Shown here piece after piece: positions 7,767-17,610 of a stretch of 39,708 nt of DNA; position 1 is the first letter of the stretch; every line of letters begins with the position of its first letter. A program made the translations under genes and the position numbers. The notes under the pieces are model-generated. The model saw only the letters and a program-made list of their open reading frames with translations. It searched no databases and was not told where the DNA came from. Location of the stretch: the NCBI GenBank assembly GCA_029558535.1, contig JAKQEK010000153.1, positions 1 to 39,708 of the forward strand, read 5' to 3'. The stretch is from Bacteroidota bacterium. Lineage in GTDB: Bacteria; Bacteroidota; Bacteroidia; Bacteroidales; ML635J-15.

Positions 7767-10543
7767 TATCCTATATTTGCTCCATCTACTAAAGAATTGT
7801 ATTTGCCTGTCTCGCCAATAATATCAGTAACTTTAGTAACGATTGTTGTGTTTCTAAATGCTTCTCCAACAGCACTTACTATTGTTGAGCTAATATCTAA
7901 TTCATCAATCAGTCTTCTTTGATAATAGCCGCCATCAACTATACCACCACTTGCAAATCCTGGTACTCCGATTCTTCTAAATGTGTCGGCTCCACCAAGA
8001 GCTTGTTGTTGTTGTTCATTCAACACCACCTCGCCACTTCTTACTGTTGCAAGTATGTTATCTCCATTTGATTGCGTTGGTATGTTTGACCGATTTGTTA
8101 TTCTGCTTCCAGATATGTAATAAGGAACAACTCCACCGTCTGCAAATTTATCATTAACAGCAACTATTTTAGCAACATTAGCGATACCCGTTCCAATTGT
8201 AGTTGCAATAGATACAGCTTTAATTATCGTATTCATAGGTTCTGGACCAGATGGCGGTGCAGCCAAAATCTGCGAAACTCCTAAATAGGTATTAATAGTC
8301 GCTTGTGCAATTGCAGCTGCTTTTCCAGCCGCTGTATTTTCGCCTAACAAACTTGCAATTTGACCAAGTGCATCACCAGCCATTTTAACCTGTCCCTCGT
8401 AGGCTATTTTTTCAATTTTTTTACGCTGCAATGAATACTTTTCAGCAATCTTATTGGTATCTGCTCCTATTCGTTCAGCAGAAGCAATTTCTGCTAAATA
8501 TTCTTGCTCTAATTGTTCTAATTGTAAGGTATATTCACTTTCTCCTTTCAGCCTTCTAATTTCTAAATCATTAGAAATATTAATGGATTTTGCTTCATTT
8601 AGCTGTTCTGTTTTTTCTAAATATAGTGCGTTTTGTGCTTCTAAAAATTCAGCTTCACTTTGTAATTGCCATGCTTCAAATTCTTTAGCAGTTATTTTAC
8701 CTGCCTCAAATCTTTGGCGCTGTATAGCCTCTTCAGCATCTTTAATTTTAATAATTCTGTCAACTTCTTGTTGTATTAATTCGTCTGTAAGGAGTTGACC
8801 GTCTTGTATTTTTTTCTCGTGTGTTAATTTTAAAATAGCAAGTTCTTCCTCTGCGGATTTTATTGCTCTGTCTGCTAATTTTGATAGCCTGTCTTCAGTT
8901 TGTTCATAGAAATTGTCTTGCAATTTTGCAATTTCTGTTTGGTATTTTGTTTCTGAAATTAATTTATACTCAAGTTGTTTGTCTAATATTTCTAATTGTT
9001 TATTATATTCTTCTGTAAGTTGACTTGTGGATTTTATTTCCTTTCCTGCGATAGCCTGTATAAGTTCCAGCTCTTCCTGCATAGCCTTAATATTTTCTTC
9101 TTGTGATTTTTTTTGTGCATCTAATTTTTTTTGGCGTTCTTGCTCTGCTTTCTCTAAGGCTTTTTCTCTTTTCTCCTGCGCTTTCTCTGCGTCTTGTTCT
9201 GCTTTTTCAACAATTTTATTATTTGCATTTACTTGTTTTTCTGTAAATTTATTGTGGTCGTTTACAAGTCCGTAATAGTTAGTCATTGATTTTTGAAACG
9301 ATTCAAATAAATCATCTACATTAGTTGTTCGGCTTTCTGCTAACTCCTTGAATTTGTTAAAAAAATCAGAATCATTCGCATATCTTTTTCTTAATTCATT
9401 TAATTCTGCTTTTGTTATATTTGCCTTAGATGTAATTAATTGTGTGTCTATTAACAATTGCTTTGCAGCAATAGCTTTATTTTGAGCATAGTTTTCTGCT
9501 TCTAATTTTTCTGCTTCTTTTATAAATTCTAATCGTTCTTTTTCACTTCTTGTTCTATCTTTTGATTTTATTATCAATGCATCAATTTGACCTTGTATTT
9601 TAGTATTTTGTATCGATTGACCTTGCATAGCATCTTCCAAGTCTTGCTGTGCTTTTTTTAATTCAGCAGCTGCTTTTGCTGCATCTCTCATGCGACCACC
9701 TAACCCACTAAAAGTTTCTCCTAAAGACTTCGCACCAGTTATTAATGAAACAATACTACCAACAACGACATCAACTACTGCTTTAATTGCTGCCAATCCT
9801 TGTTCAAATTTATCTACGAAAGGAGTAATCTTAGATAATATACTTATTAATCCTGCAAGTGCAATTAATAGCAAGCCTATTCCAGTTGCTGCGATTGCAT
9901 TTCGCAACATTCCTAATACTTTAATAAACCTACTCGTATTCCCAGATACAGCACCAGTTGCACTTCCTAAATTGGTAGTAGCCGATGATGCAGAACTGTA
10001 TTGCTCCTTTATGGCTTGAAGTCCATTTTTTAATGACACAAGCCCATTTAAAGGTCCACTAAATGAGTTTCCAAAAATACCCATTCCATTAGCCGCTTCT
10101 AATATAGAATCTGTATAATTACCAACATTTCTTCTTGTGTCGCCTGTAGCTTTTTCCTCTTCTTTTAATCTTTCTGTAAGTAATAGTTTTGCTTCAGATA
10201 ATTTTTTTGCGGCTTCTGTATTTTCTCCATTTATTTTTGCTTCTTCAGCCCACATTACAGATATTGCAACAAGTTGATTTCTTGCTTCCTTTACTGATAG
10301 TGTGTTTAAATCGTTTGTTTCTGTATACTTAGCTAATACATTAGAAGATTCACGATAAATTTGATTTGCATTTTTTAATTGCGCAGATAGCCTTTCTATT
10401 TCTTCTGCGTTTTGAATTGGCTCTTTTTTTAAAAGAGATAATTCAGTTTTTAAACCTTCAACATTTTTCTTAGCCAATGTTGCACTCTTTACCAATTGAT
10501 TTACATCAATATCCAACTCAAGTAATTTTATTTTCTCTGCCAT
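7766..10543 (-). CDS. Tail tape measure protein
   Basis: 925 residues, the longest single uninterrupted gene apart from the fibre. It has long coiled-coil segments (Lys/Glu/Gln-rich, about residues 290-690), hydrophobic stretches near 210-275 (ATGIGLLLIALAGLISIL, VVVGSIVSLITGA), and a C-terminal GDNILATVRSGEVVLNEQQQ segment typical of tape-measure C-termini. The protein sets tail length inside the tube; at this size a long tail (sipho- or myovirus-like) is expected. It follows the hub gene, whereas most long-tailed phages place the tape measure before distal tail genes. Confidence 0.85.
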   Translation of the reverse strand: MAEKIKLLELDIDVNQLVKSATLAKKNVEGLKTELSLLKKEPIQNAEEIERLSAQLKNANQIYRESSNVLAKYTETNDLNTLSVKEARNQLVAISVMWAEEAKINGENTEAAKKLSEAKLLLTERLKEEEKATGDTRRNVGNYTDSILEAANGMGIFGNSFSGPLNGLVSLKNGLQAIKEQYSSASSATTNLGSATGAVSGNTSRFIKVLGMLRNAIAATGIGLLLIALAGLISILSKITPFVDKFEQGLAAIKAVVDVVVGSIVSLITGAKSLGETFSGLGGRMRDAAKAAAELKKAQQDLEDAMQGQSIQNTKIQGQIDALIIKSKDRTRSEKERLEFIKEAEKLEAENYAQNKAIAAKQLLIDTQLITSKANITKAELNELRKRYANDSDFFNKFKELAESRTTNVDDLFESFQKSMTNYYGLVNDHNKFTEKQVNANNKIVEKAEQDAEKAQEKREKALEKAEQERQKKLDAQKKSQEENIKAMQEELELIQAIAGKEIKSTSQLTEEYNKQLEILDKQLEYKLISETKYQTEIAKLQDNFYEQTEDRLSKLADRAIKSAEEELAILKLTHEKKIQDGQLLTDELIQQEVDRIIKIKDAEEAIQRQRFEAGKITAKEFEAWQLQSEAEFLEAQNALYLEKTEQLNEAKSINISNDLEIRRLKGESEYTLQLEQLEQEYLAEIASAERIGADTNKIAEKYSLQRKKIEKIAYEGQVKMAGDALGQIASLLGENTAAGKAAAIAQATINTYLGVSQILAAPPSGPEPMNTIIKAVSIATTIGTGIANVAKIVAVNDKFADGGVVPYYISGSRITNRSNIPTQSNGDNILATVRSGEVVLNEQQQQALGGADTFRRIGVPGFASGGIVDGGYYQRRLIDELDISSTIVSAVGEAFRNTTIVTKVTDIIGETGKYNSLVDGANIG

Positions 10544-12499
10544 TTAATTTACTTTTATTATTTCACAATCTGTAAGTTTTCCTGCAACGAAATTGCTTAC
10601 CTTATTTAGGTAAAAGAAAGATTGATACTGTCTTAGATATATCAATTTAAACATATCTAAAAAGTAAATATCTATAGGTGTTAACCAAATCTTTACTGTT
10701 TTTACTAATGGTTTTTGAACTAACTTTATGTATTTACCATAATTCTCTTCAATTAGTTTATTCCAATGAAATTCACTAAATTTTGCTATTGCTTGAGTTT
10801 CATTAAAATCAAAACCAAGATATTCGCTGTCATTTCCATAAGTCATATATTCTACATTGTGCACTAATTTCTGTGCAACTATCATTTTGTTTACCTCTTG
10901 CAACTCATATTTTGGAGGCAAACTTGCATCAGAAACTGTGTTTTTATAGGCATGAACTGAAGCAATTGTATTCCAATTGTCATAAATCATATAATCTCCA
11001 CAAGCTTCTATTATTGATGATATGGTTTCTCCGCTAAGAGGTAAGTCATCTATCGATATGCCATAACTACCATCTGCGTAATTATTACCCAGTAAGTCTT
11101 TGTCGTTATAGTTATATGTAAATAAATTATCTTTGCTAAAATTACCTATCCTATATACTTCTGATGATTCAGAATCTAATTTATCGGACCAGTCGTAAAA
11201 TCCTTGTTTTTTATTTAATAATTCGTCAATTTTAATAAATTGATACTTACCTTCGTTATCAACTCTGTACATTAGACCATATTGCTGCATAATTGCTATT
11301 AAAAAATCAATCTGCTTTATTTTAGGTAATAGTTTTGAAAAATCAATTGTCGTATTGAATAAAAATAACTTAGTGTTTAATTGTTGAATCTTATAATCAA
11401 CATTAGTAATCATGCCCCATGGGTATGAAGGGTGTGAATCATTACTATTGTCACACACTAAGGATACTGTAACTACATCGCCTTGTTGTAGTGTAACTAC
11501 AGATGTTGCAGTAACTGTTTTAGCCGTTGGAAATGGATAGCTTCTAATTTGAGGTTCTGTAATAATTTGAGTGTTTATGGTTCCATTTTTTTTTATCACA
11601 ACAATTACTTCCCATAAAAATCGAGCATAACAGTCTATTGTAAAAGTAAATTGATATTCTCCGCCAAATGGTGCTGTATATTCATTTGTAGCACTATTGT
11701 AGTTTGGGCTTGACAATGGTTCTGAATCAACTTCTAAATTAAAAGTAACAGGATTGTCGTTACAGTTATCACAACCAAACTCATAATTCTCATCACGAAC
11801 TCCGTTATAGTTGTCAAATTCAAAGACTAAATCTTTAGTGTAATCTCTTGCAGCCAACATAATTTGGCTGTCAAATTTTAAATCAGAAAAGACATCTCCA
11901 TAATATTCCAAACCAGCTTCATTAAAAATCCTTTGCCAAACTGTCTTAACAAAAACCCAAGGGAATTGCTTCCCTAAATCTATCCTAATTGAATTTGCTG
12001 GTGCACCATATCCAAAAGATGATAATCTTCCATCTAATGTTTCAGCCAAGGCATATACATACCCTTGAGTATTCAACCAGGAGCTTTTCCAATTTGCCAC
12101 ATTAAAAGTATGTACAAGATCGCTCCAATCTAAGTCTGTAATATATTTATCAAGAATTTTACTATATAAATCATAATTACCTGCATAAATTATATATTCA
12201 TACTGCTTTTGATTTTTTGTTTCCACTAACAATGCAGTACCATTTAAAACAATTGTAATACCATCACTAACCACTTTAGCTGTAGCATATTTATAAGGTC
12301 GTGTTGATACATTGCCAGTTATGTTCAACATCTCTGCTATTGCTATGTTGTTAGGTGTTCTCTCACAAATAATCCTATTCGTATAATCTGCATTTATTTT
12401 TTGAATGGAAGCAATATCATTTATCTGCTTTGTTAAAGCAATTACATCTTTCTCCTTTAGGTCTAACTTTTGACCTGCTATGTAAACTTCTGCACTCAT
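10544..12499 (-). CDS. Distal tail hub-like protein with C1q-like insert
   Basis: 651 residues. The C-terminal half (TIDFSKLLPKIKQIDFLIAIMQQYGLMYRVDNEGKYQFI) matches the style of tail hub/baseplate proteins of Bacteroidota phages. Residues about 250-345 look like a C1q/TNF-type jelly-roll insert (NEYTAPFGGEYQFTFT, VTLQQGDVVTVSL), which may bind the host surface. It overlaps the preceding tail gene by 4 bp and abuts the tape-measure gene. Assignment is from fold-like patterns, not a named family hit. Confidence 0.6.
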   Translation of the reverse strand: MSAEVYIAGQKLDLKEKDVIALTKQINDIASIQKINADYTNRIICERTPNNIAIAEMLNITGNVSTRPYKYATAKVVSDGITIVLNGTALLVETKNQKQYEYIIYAGNYDLYSKILDKYITDLDWSDLVHTFNVANWKSSWLNTQGYVYALAETLDGRLSSFGYGAPANSIRIDLGKQFPWVFVKTVWQRIFNEAGLEYYGDVFSDLKFDSQIMLAARDYTKDLVFEFDNYNGVRDENYEFGCDNCNDNPVTFNLEVDSEPLSSPNYNSATNEYTAPFGGEYQFTFTIDCYARFLWEVIVVIKKNGTINTQIITEPQIRSYPFPTAKTVTATSVVTLQQGDVVTVSLVCDNSNDSHPSYPWGMITNVDYKIQQLNTKLFLFNTTIDFSKLLPKIKQIDFLIAIMQQYGLMYRVDNEGKYQFIKIDELLNKKQGFYDWSDKLDSESSEVYRIGNFSKDNLFTYNYNDKDLLGNNYADGSYGISIDDLPLSGETISSIIEACGDYMIYDNWNTIASVHAYKNTVSDASLPPKYELQEVNKMIVAQKLVHNVEYMTYGNDSEYLGFDFNETQAIAKFSEFHWNKLIEENYGKYIKLVQKPLVKTVKIWLTPIDIYFLDMFKLIYLRQYQSFFYLNKVSNFVAGKLTDCEIIKVN

Positions 12500-14139
12500 A
12501 ATGTTTGTGTGAATATCTTAGGTAACTGTAGGTCAAAAGAAACTTTATGTTTTCTTGTGAAAGAATCTTCTACATATTTAAAATTATTAACTTCAACAAT
12601 CTTCAACCATGCATCCGCAATGTTATAACAAAGTGTTCCTTTAGGTTTGTTATATATATAAATGCAAGGAGAAGTGCCTATGTCTAATAATTGTTCTAAG
12701 TACCAATTTTCTAAATTTTGTGCTGTTAATTTTAGTTTTTTTTCTGCATCAACTCCGATATTTATCTCGTCTGATTGATAGTCTAATTGTCCTGCATTTT
12801 GCAGAACGGTGCCAATTGATTTTGAAGTGTGTGTTATTTCGTGTTGTGAATTAAATAACCAATAAGACCAACCACCACAACCATTTATCCATTTAAGATA
12901 GATACCACACTCATTTACCAATTCCAATTCAAATAAATAGGAGCTATCTTTTGTTGTAGTATCTGAACCTGAATTTATACCCATCAATCCTTTTTTAAAT
13001 AAAGGAAGTGGAGTAAATACGCCATGCAAACTTTGACCATCGCTGATAATTACACGCTGTAAATATTTATCAGCAGGTGTTACAACTGGATTGATTTGGT
13101 AATTTAAAAAATTTCCACTCATATCAAAAAGTGTAAGTATAGAATTTGTATTAGTAGGGTCTGCAATAATTGACACATCAAAAGGAAATCCTTTAAATAC
13201 TTTTAAATACTGTCTTTCTTCACTTGAATTTGTTTTACTTTTACCTGTTCTAATTAATGCTAATGTTCTAAGAACACCGCTTCCTGCATTAAATATTCTA
13301 TTTGGCTCGTAAAAGAACATAGATGTTTTAAAAATATCTGAATGTTGCCTAACTGCACGTGTAACAAATGTGTTTATATCTACCTCTTCGTTAGTTTCTT
13401 CGGTTTCGTCTGTAAATTTAATTATTAATTTTATGTCTAATTTTTTAAATAGATTATCATCTACTTTTATGAAATTTGAAATATTGTAATATGTGTTGTC
13501 GTCAAATTTTCCAAAAATAGACTTTACCACCTCTTTAATATCAAATTCAAATATGTTGTCAACTGATTTTAAATTGACAAACTTAAAATTATTAATCCAA
13601 ATTTCAGCGTACATTTCAGTCTGAACGTCTTCAGCTCCTTCTTGAATTGTTGTGTTTGTGAATACAAATGAACCACTAATTAAAGTTGCAATCAAATAAG
13701 CATCATCATTAACTATTGATTCAAATCTCATTCTTAGTAATCCAGGTGGAGATATAGACCAGTACCAGCCGTAAGTTGTAAAGATTGCAGAGACAACAGA
13801 ATGGGTGTCCAATACTGATTTTAAATAATATGCGTATGTTGTCACAGTGCCATAAAAAGAATATGGTCTTATTTCGTTCTCATTAGTAGGCACTAATACG
13901 ACATTAAAAGTAACAATTGTACCATTACAATTCAAAGTAAATTGGTCGCCTACAGAAATTAAAGTCATATCATTAATACTAATTTCAACTTTACTTTTCT
14001 GCCCTGTAATTATAGGTGGTGCTGTGTCACTTGTCCATTTTATGATATTAGAATTATAACCTGCAATAAATTTTGATGTATAATTTACTGAATTGTAGTT
14101 GATAGAGTATTCGAGAGGTTTGATAATTTGTATTGCCAT
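12496..14139 (-). CDS. Distal tail protein (Dit-like, Bacteroidota type)
   Basis: 547 residues, beta-rich. The segment GIYLKWINGCGGWSYWLF (about residue 415) is a motif I associate with Bacteroidota phage structural proteins that precede the hub. The C-terminus (WLKIVEVNNFKYVEDSFTRKHKVSFDLQLP) has the look of a tail-tip domain. It sits between tail-completion genes and the hub gene. Role inferred as the ring at the tail end. Confidence 0.55.
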   Translation of the reverse strand: MAIQIIKPLEYSINYNSVNYTSKFIAGYNSNIIKWTSDTAPPIITGQKSKVEISINDMTLISVGDQFTLNCNGTIVTFNVVLVPTNENEIRPYSFYGTVTTYAYYLKSVLDTHSVVSAIFTTYGWYWSISPPGLLRMRFESIVNDDAYLIATLISGSFVFTNTTIQEGAEDVQTEMYAEIWINNFKFVNLKSVDNIFEFDIKEVVKSIFGKFDDNTYYNISNFIKVDDNLFKKLDIKLIIKFTDETEETNEEVDINTFVTRAVRQHSDIFKTSMFFYEPNRIFNAGSGVLRTLALIRTGKSKTNSSEERQYLKVFKGFPFDVSIIADPTNTNSILTLFDMSGNFLNYQINPVVTPADKYLQRVIISDGQSLHGVFTPLPLFKKGLMGINSGSDTTTKDSSYLFELELVNECGIYLKWINGCGGWSYWLFNSQHEITHTSKSIGTVLQNAGQLDYQSDEINIGVDAEKKLKLTAQNLENWYLEQLLDIGTSPCIYIYNKPKGTLCYNIADAWLKIVEVNNFKYVEDSFTRKHKVSFDLQLPKIFTQTL

Positions 14140-14140
14140 T

Positions 14141-14626
14141 TTATGCTGCCTGTAAAAGATTAATAATATCTGTAGAAATTTGATTCACTTCAATAAATTC
14201 TAATTGCTGTAAAAGTTTTTCTATTCTTTCATCTGTTATCACATTGCTAATCACACCACCTTCATTATATTTATTAGGAACTTTAATGCCTTCTCTGTGT
14301 ATTTTTCGAGTTATCAGAAACGCTAAAGTCTTTTTACTTATACCGCCTCGTGGTGTTATTTTTTTATCATCAATCCATTTTAATATAATTTCTGAAAGTT
14401 TGCCTTTACCTTTCTCTGGTCCTTTCTCTGTTTTACTTCTACCAGATTGCATAAATTGAGAATGGTAAGCACCATACATCTCAATCTTTTTTCCACTTAT
14501 CATATATTCAAGTTCTTTTTCATAACTACCAGATGCACGAAGTCCTAATCGTTCATATTCACGAATTAAATCTGCTTTCAAATTAGAAAGCCAAAGAAGA
14601 TAAATTGATTCTCGTGTAAAAGCCAT
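14141..14626 (-). CDS. Probable tail-completion/neck protein
   Basis: 161 residues. The middle shows YGAYHSQFMQSGR, then WIDDKKITPRGGISKKTLAFLITRKIHREG, a layout common to HK97 gp10-like and related neck proteins of Bacteroidota phages. The start shares one base with the preceding stop. It precedes the distal tail protein. Position and motif style support a tail-completion role; the exact family is uncertain. Confidence 0.5.
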   Translation of the reverse strand: MAFTRESIYLLWLSNLKADLIREYERLGLRASGSYEKELEYMISGKKIEMYGAYHSQFMQSGRSKTEKGPEKGKGKLSEIILKWIDDKKITPRGGISKKTLAFLITRKIHREGIKVPNKYNEGGVISNVITDERIEKLLQQLEFIEVNQISTDIINLLQAA

Positions 14627-14889
14627 TATTTTACCTTATTTTCTGTGTTAATTTCAATTTTATATAATTCTTTTAGTGCTTTTTTTTGTTCATCTGTAAG
14701 TGTAGAAAGTAGTTCTTTTGCTTCTTCTTCTTTTGTGTAATTTCTTACGCAATCTAAATACACTTTACCTTCATAATTTACCAATTCATAATGCGTACAA
14801 CCTTTTTCTATTGCAATATTAATTTCTGCACCCAAAGACGTTAGTTCTTTTTCAATGCTTACGTCAATTTTTATTAAACTCTTTTTCAT
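14626..14889 (-). CDS. Small hypothetical tail-region protein
   Basis: 87 residues, acidic in the middle, with ELLSTLTDEQKKALKELYKI near the C-terminus. No signal peptide or membrane segment. It lies between a connector candidate and the tail-completion gene. Function unknown. Confidence 0.6.
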   Translation of the reverse strand: MKKSLIKIDVSIEKELTSLGAEINIAIEKGCTHYELVNYEGKVYLDCVRNYTKEEEAKELLSTLTDEQKKALKELYKIEINTENKVK

Positions 14890-14906
14890 AGTCTATTTTT
14901 TAAATG

Positions 14907-15341
14907 TTAAATAAAATCTTCTTTTATTTCAAATTCAACCAAATATCCATCAACATTAGTGTCAAAAACATTTATTATTTCAGTTAGCTTCCATCGAATA
15001 ATTGTGTATTCACTGCATGAACCTATGTGATTATTAATTAAATTATCTAATTCTGTTTTTAGTGGCTTTATATTTTTTGTAAATTTTTCGTCTTTATACT
15101 TTTGGTCAAGGTGTGATTTTACACAAAAGAAAAAAGCACCAGAATATCTTGTATCTTCAACGGTATTGGTGTTATCATTTCTCGTATCAGTAATTACTAC
15201 TGGGTCGCACAAAAAGTATATATTGTCAGGCAACTCGTTATCTACAGGTAAATCATTTAAATTCAAATAAGAACGAGTACCATAATCAAAAGACCATTGG
15301 TATAATTCGCATATTTCTTTAAAAAAATCAACTATGTGCAT
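14907..15341 (-). CDS. Hypothetical connector/tail-terminator candidate
   Basis: 144 residues. Contains DNIYFLCDPVVITDTRNDN, FFFCVKSHLDQKY and a long KFTKNIKPLKTELDNLINN helix, ending in a strand-rich YLVEFEIKEDF. Size and position between terminase and tail genes fit a tail terminator or head-tail joining protein, but this is inference. It overlaps the previous gene by 14 bp. Confidence 0.5.
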   Translation of the reverse strand: MHIVDFFKEICELYQWSFDYGTRSYLNLNDLPVDNELPDNIYFLCDPVVITDTRNDNTNTVEDTRYSGAFFFCVKSHLDQKYKDEKFTKNIKPLKTELDNLINNHIGSCSEYTIIRWKLTEIINVFDTNVDGYLVEFEIKEDFI

Positions 15342-15891
15342 TTGTCGTATTTTTATTTTTTATTATTTCTAAATAATTTTCTTGAATCTGCGCCTTATCT
15401 TTATCCATACATAATTTTGTAAATACTATTTGCCATGGCAGCAGCTCTATCTGTTGCCATCTCAGAATATCTCCACCTGCTAACGCATCTATTGTAGCAA
15501 TATCTCCATATTGATTTAATAATTCAACACCAGCCATAATCAAATCATCTTTAGCTGTTGAACTTAATCTTATGTGTTCCATCTCAATTATTTCTTCTAT
15601 GCCATTAATAACAAAATTTAATAGAGGAAAATATTCTGTTAACTTCATTTCTCTTTGTTGTTTTAGTGGTATTTCAAAAACACCTTCTATTATTGCTATT
15701 ATATTTATTGGAGTTTGAATCGTACATAATTGTTTTAATTGTACAACATCTTTGTATGATAACAATTGAATAGACTGTATATGTCTTCCATCTGATTTGA
15801 TTAATCTTAGAATCCTATATAGCTCAAGTAGTTTATTTTCTTCTAAAGAAAAAAACTCTTTGATTGTTATATTTTCAATTTCTTCAATCAT
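15328..15891 (-). CDS. Hypothetical structural-region protein
   Basis: 187 residues, mostly helical. The segment GDIATIDALAGGDILRWQQIELLPWQIVFTKL is typical of a conserved Bacteroidota phage protein placed after the large terminase. The start overlaps the terminase stop by one base. Function unknown; a tail-assembly or connector role is possible. Confidence 0.6.
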   Translation of the reverse strand: MIEEIENITIKEFFSLEENKLLELYRILRLIKSDGRHIQSIQLLSYKDVVQLKQLCTIQTPINIIAIIEGVFEIPLKQQREMKLTEYFPLLNFVINGIEEIIEMEHIRLSSTAKDDLIMAGVELLNQYGDIATIDALAGGDILRWQQIELLPWQIVFTKLCMDKDKAQIQENYLEIIKNKNTTNAHS

Positions 15892-17057
15892 TATATTACT
15901 CGTAGTCCTTTCGGTTTTGGTTTAGCTGTAATATGCATTACTCCGTATCTGATACTGTCCATAGAGTGGTTATTATCATCTACTGGCTCGTCAATAAATT
16001 TTCCTAATTTTCTATCATATATTCGCACATAGTTTTTTATTTCATTTTTTGTATTCACAGAACGAACGGTTATATTGATATTATACTTTTTAACCGCTTC
16101 AATGCCACTAATCACACTACCTTTTGGTTTATCTACAGCAACTGCGTTATATCCTAATCGCTTTAATTCCTTAATACTTTCTGGTCGTGCATTATCGCAG
16201 ACTAATATTATCTTCTTATCTATATTAATCAATTTATCCATTTCTGCAACTGTTCTAAAGCTTTCGTAAAAGATTTCATCGACAAATAAATTATTATCGT
16301 TTATTCTCAAATGATTTAATGACATAGGGTCTGTGTAGCCAAAATCTAGAGTATAAATTTCTTTCTCAAAATCACTTGGCATATCCAACACCAAGTTGTA
16401 ATTTGGATAAATCAGACCATCTAACTTACCAGTTTTCCCAAGTCCATATATATTATACTTTCTTTCATCTGTCTTTTTCCAGCTCTTTATATCTTCCAAT
16501 ATAGATTCTGGAATAAATAGATTGTGTTTAAAATTAGAATAGAAAGTAATGCACCTTTCGTCTATTTTTATTTTTTCATGATACCAAAACTCGCTGTCTG
16601 GATTCCAGTCAAAAAATATTCTTTTCTTAGTTCTGCTAATTAATTGTTCAGCTACCGTATAAGGAATACCATTTGCCTCATTTATGAATAGATAATCACG
16701 TTTTCCATTTTTAGCATCTTGAAAATCTGAAAAGCTCGTAAATTCAATTATGCTCCCATTTGGTAGCGTGTAAATCCTATCAGATTTATTGTAATTTTTA
16801 AATGAATTAATAAAACTTTTATGCATACTTGGTAATATCAGCGTTTGGAAATCACGTAAAGAGCCTTTCTTTAGGTTAGGTATGTCTTGACCAACAACCG
16901 TAATAATGCATTTTTCACTAAGTGCAATATGACAAAGAACTTGTAAGATGCTTATTGTTTTACTTGAGCTTGTTCCACCTTGATTGCCAACAAATCGGTG
17001 GTTGGCTTTTAAGTTCCAATAAAAAACATCCGTATATTTATCAAATAACTCATCCAC
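15891..17057 (-). CDS. terL: Terminase large subunit
   Basis: 388 residues. The packaging motor ATPase and nuclease cuts concatemers and pumps DNA into the prohead. Walker A is GNQGGTSSSKT at residues 24-34. Walker B is LFINEAN at about 123-129 with the catalytic Glu at 127. The RNase H-like nuclease domain follows, with acidic sites in LDFGYTDP (about 240), VCDNARPES (about 290) and DDNNHSMDSIRYG (about 360). Length and motifs resemble the PBSX/phage_terminase_3 group. It starts 4 bp after the small subunit gene. Confidence 0.93.
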   Translation of the reverse strand: MDELFDKYTDVFYWNLKANHRFVGNQGGTSSSKTISILQVLCHIALSEKCIITVVGQDIPNLKKGSLRDFQTLILPSMHKSFINSFKNYNKSDRIYTLPNGSIIEFTSFSDFQDAKNGKRDYLFINEANGIPYTVAEQLISRTKKRIFFDWNPDSEFWYHEKIKIDERCITFYSNFKHNLFIPESILEDIKSWKKTDERKYNIYGLGKTGKLDGLIYPNYNLVLDMPSDFEKEIYTLDFGYTDPMSLNHLRINDNNLFVDEIFYESFRTVAEMDKLINIDKKIILVCDNARPESIKELKRLGYNAVAVDKPKGSVISGIEAVKKYNINITVRSVNTKNEIKNYVRIYDRKLGKFIDEPVDDNNHSMDSIRYGVMHITAKPKPKGLRVI

Positions 17058-17061
17058 ATCT

Positions 17062-17610
17062 TCAATCAGTTATATCTATTTCATCTGTTACTGGCTCATG
17101 CATTGGTTTTCCATTTATGACAATAGTAGCATTAGTTATCAACGGACTTCCATCTTTTCCTGTTATTTCTGTTTTGGCTGGAGCATAGCTTCCGTCCATC
17201 TTGCTTAATTCAATATGAATATTTTTTATTTCTGTGGGCGTCAATGGACGCATTGCTCTGATAACCTTTCCAATTTTTACATCTACACCAACTATTTCCT
17301 CTACTTTAAAATTAGGCTCTAACATATTTTGTAGATCTAGCTGTCTCTCCAATTTTGATTTTAAACCTTTTTTTAAGGCTTCTTTTGTATTCTCAACTGT
17401 TTGGTCATGTTGTGCCTTTTCTTGTGTAATTTGCCACTTCTCTATCGTTGAATTAAATGTATCATAAAACCTTTTAACTTGAATTTTATATTTTCTTCCT
17501 AAAATTTCCCTACACTTCCCTTTATCTGTATTTTGGCTATTAAATAATTTAATCAACTCAGATTTGAGTTGTGCATTTGAAATTGATATTCTTTCTTTTA
17601 TCTTAGGCAT
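17062..17610 (-). CDS. terS: Terminase small subunit
   Basis: 182 residues directly before the large subunit. The N-terminal 60 residues are a likely helical DNA-binding domain (ISNAQLKSELIKLFNSQNT). The centre is Lys/Gln-rich coiled coil. It would recognise the packaging site and recruit the large subunit. No conserved catalytic motif is expected. It overlaps the radical SAM gene by 8 bp, tying that enzyme to the late transcript. Confidence 0.75.
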   Translation of the reverse strand: MPKIKERISISNAQLKSELIKLFNSQNTDKGKCREILGRKYKIQVKRFYDTFNSTIEKWQITQEKAQHDQTVENTKEALKKGLKSKLERQLDLQNMLEPNFKVEEIVGVDVKIGKVIRAMRPLTPTEIKNIHIELSKMDGSYAPAKTEITGKDGSPLITNATIVINGKPMHEPVTDEIDITD

